Source of the DNA: Hippophae tibetana
Taxonomy: Eukaryota > Streptophyta > Magnoliopsida > Rosales > Elaeagnaceae
Reading direction: 5' to 3'
NCBI GenBank assembly: GCA_037013495.1
Contig: CM072806.1
Span: 50,045,314 to 50,109,313 of the forward strand
DNA: 64,000 nt
Below, one piece after another: positions 12,290-22,044 of the stretch (position 1 is its first letter; the number at the start of each line of letters is the position of its first letter). A model generated the notes under the pieces. That model did no database searches, was not told where the DNA came from, and saw only the letters and a list, made by a program, of their open reading frames with translations. Made by a program: the position numbers and the translations under genes.

Positions 12290-12680
12290 GAGTGTAGGAT
12301 GAATAGGTAACATTCAATGTCTTTGAAGCAATTAAATTTCTTAATACCGATAATACTAGTGATAGATTTATGATAGATGTTACTGATGTGCTTCATAACA
12401 TGTGCCCTAATAATGCTTTAGAAGATATGCTTGTTAGTTCTGTGAATATACATGTTGATAAACACCCTAACAATCATTTAGGTACAAACATTCATGACGA
12501 TAATTTAAATAAATTTATTGAACCACCAATCCTTAAGACTTAACATATGATTCCTTGAACAATGTAATAAACTCATTAGAAAATAACTCAACTTACTTTA
12601 ATTACAAAACTGTATAATTTGTTATGCAAGTTGATATTGTTAACTATGTGACCTATTTGGATGGTATACCTCCTATGTGT
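11960..12680 (+). repeat. Partial tandem duplication inside the Athila-like pol spacer
   Basis: The segment starting GTACAAAAAGGTGAACTTAC at 11964 recurs diverged at about 12266 (GTACCAAAAGGTGTGCTTAC). The segment around 12125-12268 (ACATATGAT...AACTCAACCTA...GTTGATATTGTGGAA...CCTCTCATGT) recurs around 12531-12680. The duplicated unit spans roughly 300-410 bp between the protease and RT. Divergence between copies indicates an old event. Confidence 0.7.
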
Positions 12681-13335
12681 GTATCTGATGCGGTTATGGA
12701 GTGTCTTGAGAAAGGTTTTAGGTGCAAACTATCCTTTGAGGAGCCACCCAAGTTAAAGCTCAAACCTTTACCAAACTATATCTGTTATGCATTTTTGGGT
12801 GTGACCGAGACACTTCTAGTCATAATATTTTCTAATCTAAGCGTGGAGCAAAAAGAGTCACTATTGAAGGTGCTTAGTAAATTCAATAGAGCTATGAGTT
12901 GGTCTATTACCAGTATCAAAGGCATAAGCCCATCCATATGCATGCACAAAATCTTGTTAGGGGATGGAGCTAAACCAACTAGGGATGCACAACATCGATT
13001 AAACCCTATTGTGAAAGAGGTGATGAAGAAATAAGTTGTTAAGTGGCTAAACATAGGCATTATTTAACCAATAACAAATAGTGAATGGGAAAATCCAGTT
13101 CAATATGTACAAAAAAAAAAAGAGGAACCACTATAGTGGTAAATGAGTCAATGAGTTAATACCCATAAGGACTATCATGGGATGGAGAGTATGTAAGGAT
13201 TTTCACAAGGTGAAAAAACTACAAGGAAAGACCATTTCCTTCTCCCATTCATAGATCAAATTCTTGAAAAATTAGCTAGGCATTTCTTATTTTTCCAACT
13301 AGATGGATATTCGGGTTATAATCATATTTCTCTTT
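12624..13335 (+). pseudogene. Athila-like reverse transcriptase N-terminal half, truncated
   Basis: SIKGISPSICMHKILL at about 12915 and RLNPIVKEVMKK at about 13000 are the typical start of Athila-group RT. After a stop at 13032, the readable remnants are NSEWENPVQYV, GWRVC, KDHFLLPFIDQILEKLA and FFQLDGYSGYNHI, in broken frames. The last one is the motif carrying the first catalytic aspartate. The sequence stops at about 13335, where an A-family LTR begins within a T-rich microhomology. The rest of RT, RNase H and integrase are absent from the window. Confidence 0.82.
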
Positions 13336-13711
13336 TATTTTTAAGGTTGGATTAGGCCCAATCCATAACTAAATAGGCCCATTAGGCCTGTCTCATCTAG
13401 GGTTTTTTCTTTTAAGTTTTCTTGCTTATAAAGAATAAGAGCTATGTAATTTGGAGGAAGAACGAATATTCATTAATGAAAAGAAAATTTCAGAAAGCTT
13501 CTTGCTTTGGCTTCTTGTGTTCTTGATTGAATACTTAAATCCAACTTACCAAAGGGACTAATCATCCTTTGTGGCATCTCATGGTTTGTGTTTTAAGGAC
13601 TTTGTTTCCTTAGGGATCTAATTTGATCATCTTCAACACATTCTTAGCAAATCAATTATTTTTATTCCTTTGAGTTTGTGGGAAGGTTGTTCGCCTAAAG
13701 GGTCCTCATCA
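13336..13711 (+). mobile_element. Truncated 5' LTR of A copy 1
   Basis: It matches the other A LTRs from the GGTTGGATTAGGCCCAAT block onward. It includes the CATCTAGGGTTTTTT region, TTGCTTATAAAGAATAAGAG (a likely TATA box at about 13426), AATATTCATTAATGAAAAG, CATCCTTTGTGGCATCTCAT and the end ...GGTCCTCATCA. The U3 start containing the pol-tail coding segment is missing. Confidence 0.85.
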
Positions 13712-13713
13712 TA

Positions 13714-13726
13714 TGGTATCAAAGCC
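13714..13726 (+). promoter_or_regulatory. Initiator Met-tRNA primer binding site, A copy 1
   Basis: TGGTATCAAAGCC follows the LTR end (CA) after two bases. The ideal complement of plant initiator Met-tRNA is TGGTATCAGAGCC, so there is one mismatch. It marks the start of minus-strand DNA synthesis for the element. Confidence 0.85.
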
Positions 13727-14436
13727 TTGGTTTCTGAAAATAGGTTATTTATCTTCATCTATCTTTGTTTTGAATTTTAGATTTCAAAAGAAAAAACATT
13801 CTTTGATTTTTTGTTTTGCATTTTTAAGTCACAAATCACAAAAAAAGAAGAATATCAATTTTGACCTTTTGAATCTTGTGTTTTCTTTCAATTTTGTTGT
13901 CGTTGTTTTTGTATTTCGATTTTGTTTGGTAGTTTTCTTTGAATTCTTTGTATCTTTTTCTTGATTCTTTATTTTTTGTGTTCAATCATCTTTGTTCTTA
14001 AAAAAACCCAAAAAGAAAAGGGAAAAGAGGGTTGATGTTCGTAGTTTCAAAAATAAATTTGATGAACTGAAGTTGTAACTTTAAACAACCATAACCTTTG
14101 ACTTAGGTAACAAAACAACTGTTATGATATATCAAATTGAAGCTAGTTTCTATTCCTAGATTCCACCATTTACACCACTAACTGAGGGGATAAAGATTTG
14201 TCACAACTTTTGTGTTATTTTCTATTCTTGTTCATTAGGGTTAGGAATTATTTTGTGAATTTTTCTATTCACAGCAGTAGCATCAGTAAAAAGAAAAAAA
14301 AGAAGACAAGGAGAATATAATAGTAGATTGTTCAAGAATCTAATTCTTGTTTTCTTGTTCTTGTTAAAACTGGTTTTCCTTTATTTTGTTCTTACTGCCC
14401 AAGATTGATTTAAAAAAAAGAGAATCATAGTTGATC

Positions 14437-14640
14437 AAAAGTCTTTCTTTAGTCTTCTTTGGTCAAAAGTCTTCTTTTAGAGTTCTCTTTGATCAAGAGT
14501 CTTTCTTTAGAGTCCTTATTGTTCAAGAGTCTCTCTATAGGGTCACGATTCTTTCTTTAGAGTCCTCTTTAGTCAAGATTCTTTCTTTAGAGTTCTCGTT
14601 AGGTCAAGAGTCTTTCTTTAAAGTCCTCTTTGGACTTTCC
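14437..14640 (+). repeat. Minisatellite in the A leader, about 30-bp period
   Basis: About seven imperfect copies of a unit close to GTCTTTCTTTAGAGTCCTCT TTGGTCAAGA lie upstream of gag in copy 1. Most other A leaders have one or two copies. Copy 4 has its own expansion at 43395-43650. The 79-codon ORF reading through it is a product of the repeat, not a recognisable protein. Confidence 0.85.
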
Positions 14641-14937
14641 TTATGTTATACTACGCTATTAAGTTTTTAGAATTTTGAATTTTGAGATTATCACCAATAA
14701 AATGGTTACTTCTTGAGATTAATTGGATTCTTTGATTTAAGAACATAAAGGAGATTGTCGTGAGCTTTCAGTGGTAAAAAAAGAGAGCAAAAATAGTGTA
14801 AAAAAAAAGAGAGGCTGAAATAGTAAAAAAAATAGAAGTCGAAATAGTGAAATAAAAGGAGTGATAACAATATGATTTGAGAGCAAACACGTGAAAGTGT
14901 GTGTGAATTATCTCATTTTTTTCTACAGTTTGAAAAC

Positions 14938-15209
14938 ATGAGTAAGGAAGAAAGTGAACCATGAGAGGTTGTCTTAAAAGTTGACTTTTAATGACTAATT
15001 TAAGAAGCTAAATCTAAGGTTGGATGATTTAGAATCCTCTTCCGTTCTAAATTACATAAAAGAAGGCATAGAAAACATGAGTTTGAGGAAGAAGAATTGA
15101 TTCCATATCAGAAGAGATAACAAGTTGTAAATGGGACAAAAATATCATGGTTGTATAGAAAAATGGAAAAATCAAAAGTGCCAGTTCATGTGATGAAGAG
15201 ATACCACTA
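14938..15209 (+). pseudogene. Short gag remnant of A copy 1
   Basis: It starts at the conserved ATGAGTAAGGAAG found at the head of every A gag. A stop follows at codon 9 and frame breaks after it. The N-terminal segment related to DDLESS..HRR is recognisable. It then joins directly to the KWDK-type segment that precedes the protease (TGTAAATGGGACAAA at about 15125). The capsid core (Retrotrans_gag type) seen in the longer copy at 46036-46905 is missing. Copies at 42358-43030, 50924-51265 and 53659-53900 have the same join. Confidence 0.75.
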
Positions 15210-15665
15210 GTGAAGGATGGATCTAATGTTGAAGTGGAAGAACCTGTGCATAGAGATTCACTTGTCACAAGGAGAGTCTTGAATATACCGCCTAATGATG
15301 AAGAAGATGACAAGTACCATGGTCATATTTTCCACACAAGATGCCATATGACGGATAAAGTATGTGCATTAATTATTGATGGTGCGAGCTGCACTAATGT
15401 CGCTAGTACCTCGTTGGTAGAAAAGTTAAATTTGAAGTGGCAGGAGCATCCCAAACCGTACAAGCTACCGTGGTTGAATGATTGTGGAGAAGTGGAGGTT
15501 AACAAACAAGTTTGGGTTCCTTTTTCAATTGGAAAATATGAAGATGAGGTTATTTGTGATGTGGCATCAATGTATGCTGCTCACATATTGCTCGACCGAC
15601 CATGGCAGTTTGATAGGAAGGTTTGTCACATGATGGTTATAGAAATCGTTATTCTTTTGAAATGA
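15210..15665 (+). CDS. A-family retropepsin (aspartic protease) ORF, copy 1
   Basis: An open frame of 151 codons. Residues 20-45 are an acidic pre-protease stretch. HTRCHMTDKVCALIIDGASC and TNVASTSLVEKL form the strand and active-site loop, but the usual DSGS/DSGA is read here as DGAS, so the catalytic aspartate is kept in an altered loop. WVPFSIGKYEDEVICDVASM and AAHILLDRPWQFDRKV are the flap and C-terminal lobe; the usual LLGRPW is LLDRPW. In active elements this protease cuts the gag-pol polyprotein inside virus-like particles. The frame is lost after DRKV, where the family pattern THDGYRNRYSF is shifted. It is probably inactive. Confidence 0.8.
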   Translation: MKDGSNVEVEEPVHRDSLVTRRVLNIPPNDEEDDKYHGHIFHTRCHMTDKVCALIIDGASCTNVASTSLVEKLNLKWQEHPKPYKLPWLNDCGEVEVNKQVWVPFSIGKYEDEVICDVASMYAAHILLDRPWQFDRKVCHMMVIEIVILLK

Positions 15666-16185
15666 ACAACCAAAAAGTTCTATTAGCCCCTTTCAAACCT
15701 TTACAAGCTTAGGAGAACCAAATTAGTATAGCAAGAGAATGAAAATTGAAGGAAAAACAAAAGTGTGAGCAAGAGGAAAATAAAAAAAAGTAATTGATAT
15801 AGAGAGAAAAAGTGGAGAGAAAGGTGAGCATAATGGAGGGAAAATTGAGCAAAAAAGAGAAGAAAGTGAGCATAAAGGAGAGAAAGGTGAACAAAAAGGA
15901 TAGAAAAGTGAGCAAAAAGAAGAGAAAAATAAAAGAATGAGTCCATTTGTTGAAAAACAAGAGAATAAGTGTGCAATGATAGCAAGGCAACAAGTACTTG
16001 TACTTATGTATAATGATATTTAACTTGCTACTAATGATTTTAACTCATCTTTGCCTAGTGTTTTTGTATCTTTATTATGGATTACCTCCTTGGAGAGAAA
16101 TTGAGCATCAAATAGACTTCACACATGAATCTATTATACCAAATTGACCTGTTTATAGAGATAAGATTTGAGGACAAATTTTTTC
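15666..16185 (+). pseudogene. Charged linker and RT-proximal segment of A copy 1
   Basis: Continuing from the protease, the sequence encodes a broken K/E-rich, short-period repeat region (about 15740-15950). Next come a TNDFNSSLPSVFVSLL-type motif (about 16025) and a degenerate GLPPLRGIEHQIDF-like motif (about 16085). The sequence ends in the DLRTNFFEEEG-type segment that overlaps the PPT. In autonomous relatives (26562-26866 and 39131-39600 here) RT follows the NRP.YR motif. In this copy that motif joins straight to the 3' end of the element. Confidence 0.75.
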
Positions 16186-16202
16186 GAAGAGGAGGGAAAT
16201 AA
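16186..16202 (+). promoter_or_regulatory. Polypurine tract of A copy 1
   Basis: GAAGAGGAGGGAAATAA lies immediately upstream of the 3' LTR start TGGAGATTGAGG. It is the expected primer site for plus-strand DNA synthesis. It is also readable as coding (FEEEGNN) in frame with the LTR-encoded pol tail. Confidence 0.85.
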
Positions 16203-16818
16203 TGGAGATTGAGGTGCCAACCAAGTTTATGCTTACATATATTATGAAGATTCTCAACAAATATTCTTGAGATCCTACACAAGGGATAGATTTGGAATAA
16301 TAAATTAGATGTAAGGACTAATTTAAGAAGCAATATTCTTGTTTTAATTAATTATAGGCTTTTTATGTTTAGCTAATTTTAATTTAGTCTTTTATTTAAT
16401 TGTGGGCCTTATATGTTTAACAATTTTTGTTTTAGTTAATTATGGGATTTTTATTTTAAGTATTTTAGTCTTTTATTTTTTAAGGTTAGATTAGGTATAA
16501 TCCATAACTAAATAATAGTTCCATTGGGCCCATTCCATCTAGGGTTTTTTATTTTAGGGTTTCTTGCTTATTAATAAGAAGAGCTATGTAATTTGGAGGG
16601 ATTGGGGAATATTCATTAATGAAAAGAAAATTTCAGAAAGCTTTATGCTTTGCCCTCTTATGTTCTTGATTGAATACTTGAATCCAACTTATCAAAGGGA
16701 GTTATCATCCTTTGTGGCCTCTCATGATTTGGATTTTAAGGAATTTCTTCCTTAGGGTTCTAATATGATCATTTTCAACACATTCTTAGCAAATCAATCG
16801 TTTCTATTTCTTTGAGTG
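16203..16818 (+). mobile_element. 3' LTR of A copy 1, end truncated
   Basis: It starts TGGAGATTGAGGTGCC after the PPT. The first ~60 bp is the degraded pol-tail segment. It then follows the A LTR pattern with the GTAAGGACTAATTTAAGAAG block, a T-rich stretch, GGTTAGATTAGG, CCCATTCCATCTAGGG and TTGCTTATTAATAAGAAGAG, up to the CAATCGTTTCTATTTCTTTG block. The final ~50 bp and the CA end are missing where the nitrilase relic begins. Confidence 0.85.
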
Positions 16819-16827
16819 CCCATTTAC

Positions 16828-17526
16828 AAAGGCTCTTTGTTTGTAGAGGTGGACATGGGTTCTGATTCCTCTATACCCCTGGTCTGAGCCATCGTAGACC
16901 AAGCCTCCACTGTCTTCTATGACACCCCTACTAGTCTAGGTGAGCTACTATTGGATTAGTACCCTATTTCATTTTTCTTGTGTTGGTAGAATACCACACT
17001 TTAACAATTTCAATTTTTTTAAATTCAGTTTATGACAGTTACAAGTTGTTATTAGGATTATTGGAATTGATCACATAACCTTTCGCTATAATACTATGTT
17101 AGAATTCACCACAAACAAAATTTTTATATAGAAATTTAAAAATATATGTTTTTGGAGATTTTGTGAAAAATGTCCAAAATACATAAATCAAGATCATATA
17201 CAGTCTGTACATTAGCAATTTAGGTACATTTTTGACTTAATCTCTAAAATTTTATGATTTTAGGGTTCAAATACTTATATACGTGAGCTTAGAGTTGTTG
17301 TGTAGCTTTAATATTAGTGGGTTTTGGTCTTTGAATGTATACTCAAATAAGGCTAAGAGATTATTGGTTGAAGTTGCTAGTTATGGATCTCAATTGGTTG
17401 TTTTCCCCAAAGCATTTGTGGGTGGCTATCCTCTTGGTTCCAATTTTGGTGTTACCGTTGCAAATAGAACGATCAATGGAAAAGAAGAGTTTCGTAGGTA
17501 CTATGCCTCCGTAATTGATGTGCATG
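16828..17526 (+). pseudogene. NIT4-like nitrilase fragment, two exon relics
   Basis: Exon 1 relic (about 16828-16939) encodes LFVEVDMGSDSS and then, after an in-frame TGA at 16885, AIVDQASTVFYDTPTSL. It ends at a good donor, G|GTGAGC at 16940. Exon 2 relic (17347-17526) encodes NKAKRLLVEVASYGSQLVVF, PKAFVGGYPLGSNFGVTVAN and EEFRRYYASVIDVHG. It ends at a GTAACA donor at 17527. The intron phase agrees across the join. The acceptor before 17347 reads AA instead of AG. The catalytic glutamate of nitrilases, in the VFPEAF motif, is lysine here. The active-site Cys exon and everything after it are absent. Plant NIT4 enzymes convert beta-cyanoalanine in cyanide detoxification; this copy cannot. The assignment is from memory of the family motifs. 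Confidence 0.85.
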
Positions 17527-18040
17527 GTAACACTAATGCTTCTTTGACCTCTATTTGTGGTTCTTTAATCCCCCTTCTTTGACTGATTAGGGATTTGAGG
17601 TGGTTTATTATGTGAAGACTGGAATTGATTGAAGTAATCTAAATTTCTTATTTATATTGGAACATTGGATTGTAATTATTTCCATGTAAATTCGATGTTT
17701 ACTCTCAAAACTATAAACTTTATATTTGTGTATCCTTGATATAAATATGTTTATGAATATGAAATTTAGCTTGGTCTAGTGTTTCCAATGTTTAGTTTTC
17801 TTTAGCTCATCATCATACTATGGACTCTATTACATTCCCCTTGGCAAATGTTTTCTATATTTAGTGGCATTGTACCAACATCTCAAAATATTGTTTCCTA
17901 TGTTTCACGGACTCTTTTAGGATATCGAGAGTAGTAAATTTTTGGATACATATTTAAATTTTGGATAAGACCACTTTTTTCAATTTTATGTAAAGTTTTA
18001 CCAAATTGGAGTGTCCAAATGTTATAAATAAGTTAAGAAT
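17527..18040. other. AT-rich sequence with no recognised feature
   Basis: There is no ORF with family resemblance and no downstream nitrilase exon. It may include intron sequence of the nitrilase relic, but no further exon is visible. Confidence 0.45.
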
Positions 18041-18400
18041 GTTGTATGAAAATGACCGAATGATTGGTCTTATGATTTCTTCCTATTTATAGACTTTACA
18101 AAATACAACAAAGTTGTCTATGGATAGTTGTGGATAGTTATATACTATTGTAGGCAACTATTTATAGACAGTTTTGGATAGCCATGGATTGCTATCTTTC
18201 GACAGTTATGGATAACTATTTATGGACAGTTATTTACAGCTAAAATGACTATGGACAACCGCTATGGATAGCTATGGACAACTAAAAATGAATATGGACA
18301 ATTAAATGAAAATGGACAGTAAATCACAGTAAAGTTGTTATGGATAGCTAAGTTGTCCATTGACAACCCCTCTCAAATTGATGCGAGTAGATCAATAAGC
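18041..18400 (-). repeat. Copia-type LTR remnant with TATGGACA/GGATAGCTA minisatellite
   Basis: Between about 18115 and 18360 there are many irregular copies of TATGGACAACTA and TATGGATAGCTA variants, about 12-24 bp apart. The segment TTGTCCATTGACAACCCCTC near 18355-18375 and the CAAATTGATG..AATTTGCG region resemble plant copia LTR ends. The adjacent copia RT on the minus strand supports this being its LTR. Boundaries are not resolved. Confidence 0.55.
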
Positions 18401-19194
18401 ATCAATTTGCGACTTAGAAAGCAATGTCTATGACGAATGAAAGCTTAATCAACAAGACAAAGAGAGTTTCATGTAGGAAAGAATAAGCCACAGGCAGAAA
18501 AGCCCTGAACATAGCATATAATTCAATAGACTATAGCCAAATGTAGATGACGAGGAGTCTGAAGAAATTGGCTGACTTGCTGTACAACAAAAGAAATATT
18601 TGGTCTAGTCATGGTGAGATAGACAAGGCAACCCACCAATTTTCGATATAAGGTGGGATCAACAAGTAAGTCACCCTTCTCTTTGCGAAGCTTGATGTTT
18701 AATTCCATGAGAGTATCGACAGAGGTAGCTTCCTGTAGTTTAGTTATAGTCACCAAATCACTAGTATACTTATGTTGATCGAGTGAAATACCAGAGGGGC
18801 TACGATGCACCTTAAGACCAAGAAAATATGTAAGAGACCCAAGATCTTTCATATGAAAGGATTATGAGAGATGGGTCTTGAGCTAGACAAGTAAAGTAGA
18901 ATCAGAACTAATGATCACAATATTATCAACATAAACCATGAGGACAACAATACCTATATTTGATTTTCGAAGAAATAATGAAGTGTCATACTTGCTTTAT
19001 GTGAAAGAAAATTGTAATAAAGTGGTTCAAATGTTTTCAAACCACCCCCATGGAGCTTGTTTGAGACTATGAAGAGAGCGAAGAAGTTTACACACATTGG
19101 AGGTTGGAGAGGAAAACAATCCTGGAAGTGGCTTCATATAAATACATTATTTGAGATCTCCATGAAGGAAAGCATTCTTAACATCCATATGATA
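18401..19194 (-). pseudogene. Ty1/copia reverse transcriptase fragment
   Basis: Read on the minus strand from 19190, the pieces are HMDVKNAFLHGDL (about 19185), then SLKQAPWGWF at about 19050, then YVDNIVISS at about 18920, which replaces the catalytic YVDD. An open frame at 18523-18852 begins MKDLGSLTYFLGLKVHRS and contains LYRKLVGCLVYLTMTRPNIS and QQVSQFLQTPRHLHLA. The RNase H domain is missing, and there are stops in the upstream half. The right end abuts the truncated A LTR at 19195. Confidence 0.9.
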
Positions 19195-19733
19195 ATTTGA
19201 ATTCAATCATTCACTCAAGAACACAAGAAGGAAAAGCAAAAGGCTTTCTAAAATAAACTTGATAAAATGATCCAAAAAATTTCTTCTAAAAATTACATAA
19301 CTGCTCCTTTTTATATGTAACAAACCCTAAAGAAGAAAACCCTAAACGAAATAAGTCTATTTAGTTATGGATTAGGCCTAATCAATCCTTAAAAAATAAA
19401 ATACTAAGAAGACTTATGATAAATAAAACATAAAGGCCCACAATTTACAAAAACAAAAAATTGTTTTCTAAATTAATCCTTGTATCCAACATTATCTTCC
19501 AAATCTATCCCTTGCATAAAAATCTAATAGACCATCCTTGGTGAAGCTTTGAAATCTTCAAATTTAGTTTTAGAATCTTTTAGCACAACCTCTTTGTATT
19601 GCACTTCCATTATCAAGCCTTACAAAGCTTTTTTCATCCTCTATGTCTTTGCCCTAGTCATTGGGCCGCAAGCTCTTTGTAAAGGATCTTGGGAATATTT
19701 AGGAACATCCACTTGGTCAGCACCTGATCTCTA
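19195..19733 (-). mobile_element. A-family LTR, minus strand, 3' LTR of the A copy 2 tandem
   Basis: On the minus strand it starts TAGAGATCAGGTGCTGACCAAG at 19733 and runs to the region before the TTTGTGGCATC block, truncated at 19195 by the copia relic. Its first ~190 bp encode the pol-tail frame with a few changes. It is joined to the protease segment directly, without a PPT. Confidence 0.85.
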
Positions 19734-20651
19734 TTAGAATCTCATCCTCACAGTTGCCAATGGAAAAAGGAACCCGAACTTTTTGTTGACTTTTTCTTCT
19801 TTACAATCATTCATCCATTGTAGCTTGTATGATTTGGGATGCTTCTATTACTTCAAATTCAAGTTTTCTACCATCAAAGTACTAGCAACATTAGTGCAAA
19901 TCCAACTATCAATAATCAACATACATACCTTATCCTTCATGTGGTATCATGTGTGAAAAATATGCTAACTTTTCTCCTCATCCTTTTCATCCTTAGGCTA
20001 TATAGTCAAGGCTCTCCTAGTGAAAAGGAAATCTCCATGCACAGTTTCTTCCACTTCAACATCAACATAATCAACCAATAGGGGGCATCTCCTTGTGACT
20101 TCAACTAAGACTTTCGATTTCACCATTTGGTCATACAACCATAACCTTTTGTTTGAGCATTCAAAAGTAATATGTCCAGATCCTTGGAAACTAAAACACT
20201 TACTATCAGAAGAATTAGTAAGAGTTTCAGTTTTGCATTTACCTTTAACAACTGAATTCTTCAAATTTGCTTCATCTTTCTTTTGGAAGGAAGCTCTGTT
20301 GTCCTTCCAATTTGATCTCTACAAAGAGTTGGAGGAAAAACCATATCCGAACTTCTTGGACTTGACATTAATTCTTCTCCACTTTAATGGCCTTGTGAAG
20401 TAATTCCTCCATCCCTACATAATGTTGCAACTCAACCATGCAAGCAATCTCCATGTTCAATCCGATAGTGAATTTAGTCATTGTTGCTTCTTTGTCCTTC
20501 AATTTTGGATTCATCTTCTTCTTCTTCTTCGTCAATCAGAAGAGGATTCTAATTCATTCAACCATCCATTCAGCAACTTAAACTAGTCATTAACAACTTT
20601 GATGAAGAATTTCATTACAACCTCTTGTGGTTATCCTTACTTTTTACTCAT
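19734..20651 (-). pseudogene. A copy 2b gag and protease remnant
   Basis: The gag start ATGAGTAAAAAG lies at 20651. Gag is internally deleted: after a LESSSD segment it resumes at the [14 protein letters not shown] segment, then [17 protein letters not shown] zinc-knuckle-like CFSFQGSGHITFECSNKR at about 20190 has its second Cys replaced by Phe. The protease is read in broken frames (KVCMLIIDS, TNVASTL, PYKLQWMNDC-like) at about 19960-19750. It stops at GEVKVNK..., where the sequence jumps to the LTR start at 19733. The largest ORF is 19998-20264. Confidence 0.8.
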
Positions 20652-22029
20652 GTTTGCAACCTATAAAGTAAAATGAAATAAAAGGTGTTGTTCCTCACTC
20701 ACTCCCTCACGTGTTTGTTGTCAAATTAGATTGTTATCACTTATGTTTCACACTATTTTGGCCTTTTCTATATGGTAATTTCTCTTGCCTTTCACCACTC
20801 AAAGCCCCAACCTTCCCCCTTTTATGTTCTTAACATAATCAAATAATTCAACTAATCTTAAGAACTGACAATCTCAAAAATCAGAATTTTGAAATATTAA
20901 TTGAGGAAAATGGTGACAGAAAGAAAGTCCAAGGATGACTCAAAGAACTAAGAAAAATAAGAAAACTCTAAAAGGAAGCAAATGACATGTGAAAGAAATC
21001 ACTAGAATTGTAGCTAATTGATGAAGAAGGCTTGACTCAAAACTTCTTTGTTATGCTTGAAATAATCAAGAGAATGAAAAAATAAAGGAAAACTAGAATG
21101 AAATATATATATGGAAGCTAGAACAAAATAAAGAAAAACGAATTTAAATAAGAATAAAAATCTCAAGCAAGAAAACAAGAATTGGAAACTTACTTCAAGG
21201 AGAATATGAAACTTGAACAATATGTCACTTTATTCTCCTTGTTTTTTTTAAATTTTGATTGCTATTATTAATAGAAAATACACAAAAAAATTTAACAAAC
21301 TAAATGAACAAAAGCAACAAAAGATGTGGAAAACTTTAAACCCTTGATAAGTTGTGTAAACGATGAAATTTAAGGTAAAAAATGCAAAAAACAGTTGAGA
21401 ATGCGGGGAACGGGTCAAAAATCTATGTAAAGAAAGAAAGAAGGAAACCAAAGGGAAAATGGAAAGAACATATGAATAAGGAAAGGGGTAAATAATCAAT
21501 TTTAAAATAGGAAAGAAGTAATCTCTAGTTGGAAATATTTCCAAGATCTTTCTTTTCTTCTCTTGCTTACGAAACTATTATTCCTCTTTCTTTTTAAATT
21601 AGATTTGGATAGAATTTTAATGATTCTATTCTTCTTTGTTTAATTACTACAGTAGAGTGTTTTTTCTTTTTCTTTGCTCGCCTTATAAGAATCAAGAGGG
21701 GCTTCATTTGGCAAGCTATAATAGTTTTATAGCTATTTAAAGTTGCAACTCCAATTTATCAATTTTATTGGAATTACAAATAGTAGAAATCTCTCTATTT
21801 TTTTAAATTTCTTTTGAAGAATAAAGATGAACACAGAAAATAAAGCAAAATAAAAAAATTTAAAAATATAGAAAGAATTCAAAGAGGACTAAGAAACGCA
21901 GACCAAAGATAGAAAAACAAAAACAACATTAAAATAAAATGCAGAACTATGAAGGATGAATTTTTGTTTTTCATATCAAGAACTCAAACAAAGATAGATG
22001 TTGTAAGATAACCTATTTTTAGTCAACAA
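20652..22029 (-). mobile_element. Leader of A copy 2b
   Basis: Untranslated leader between the PBS at 22030 and the gag start at 20651. It contains the conserved A blocks: ACACGTGAGGGAGTGAGTGAG just before gag, one copy of the AAAGTCC.AGG.TGACTC minisatellite unit near 20930, and the TTCCAATTCTTGTTTTCTTG block. No gene is present; the short ORFs are low-complexity translations. Confidence 0.75.
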
Positions 22030-22042
22030 AGCTTTGACACAA
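22030..22042 (-). promoter_or_regulatory. Met-tRNA PBS of A copy 2b
   Basis: Minus strand TTGTGTCAAAGCT, a degraded form of TGGTATCAGAGCC, lies two bases from the LTR end TGCATCA at 22045. Confidence 0.7.
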
Positions 22043-22044
22043 AA

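Larger units (their letters stand above)
13336..16818 (+). mobile_element. A-family element, copy 1 (non-autonomous gag-protease type)
   Basis: The order is truncated 5' LTR, PBS, leader with a minisatellite, short gag remnant, retropepsin, charged linker, PPT, 3' LTR. There is no RT, RNase H or integrase between linker and PPT. The 5' LTR has lost its first ~300 bp at the junction with the Athila-like RT, and the 3' LTR lacks its last ~50 bp at about 16818. No target-site duplication can be checked because both ends are truncated. Confidence 0.85.

Noticed and set aside
14431..14670. 79-codon ORF with repeated S-L-E/V-L-F pattern as a repeat protein
   Set aside because: It is the translation of the leader minisatellite, and copy 4 has the same repeat in different frames and strand.
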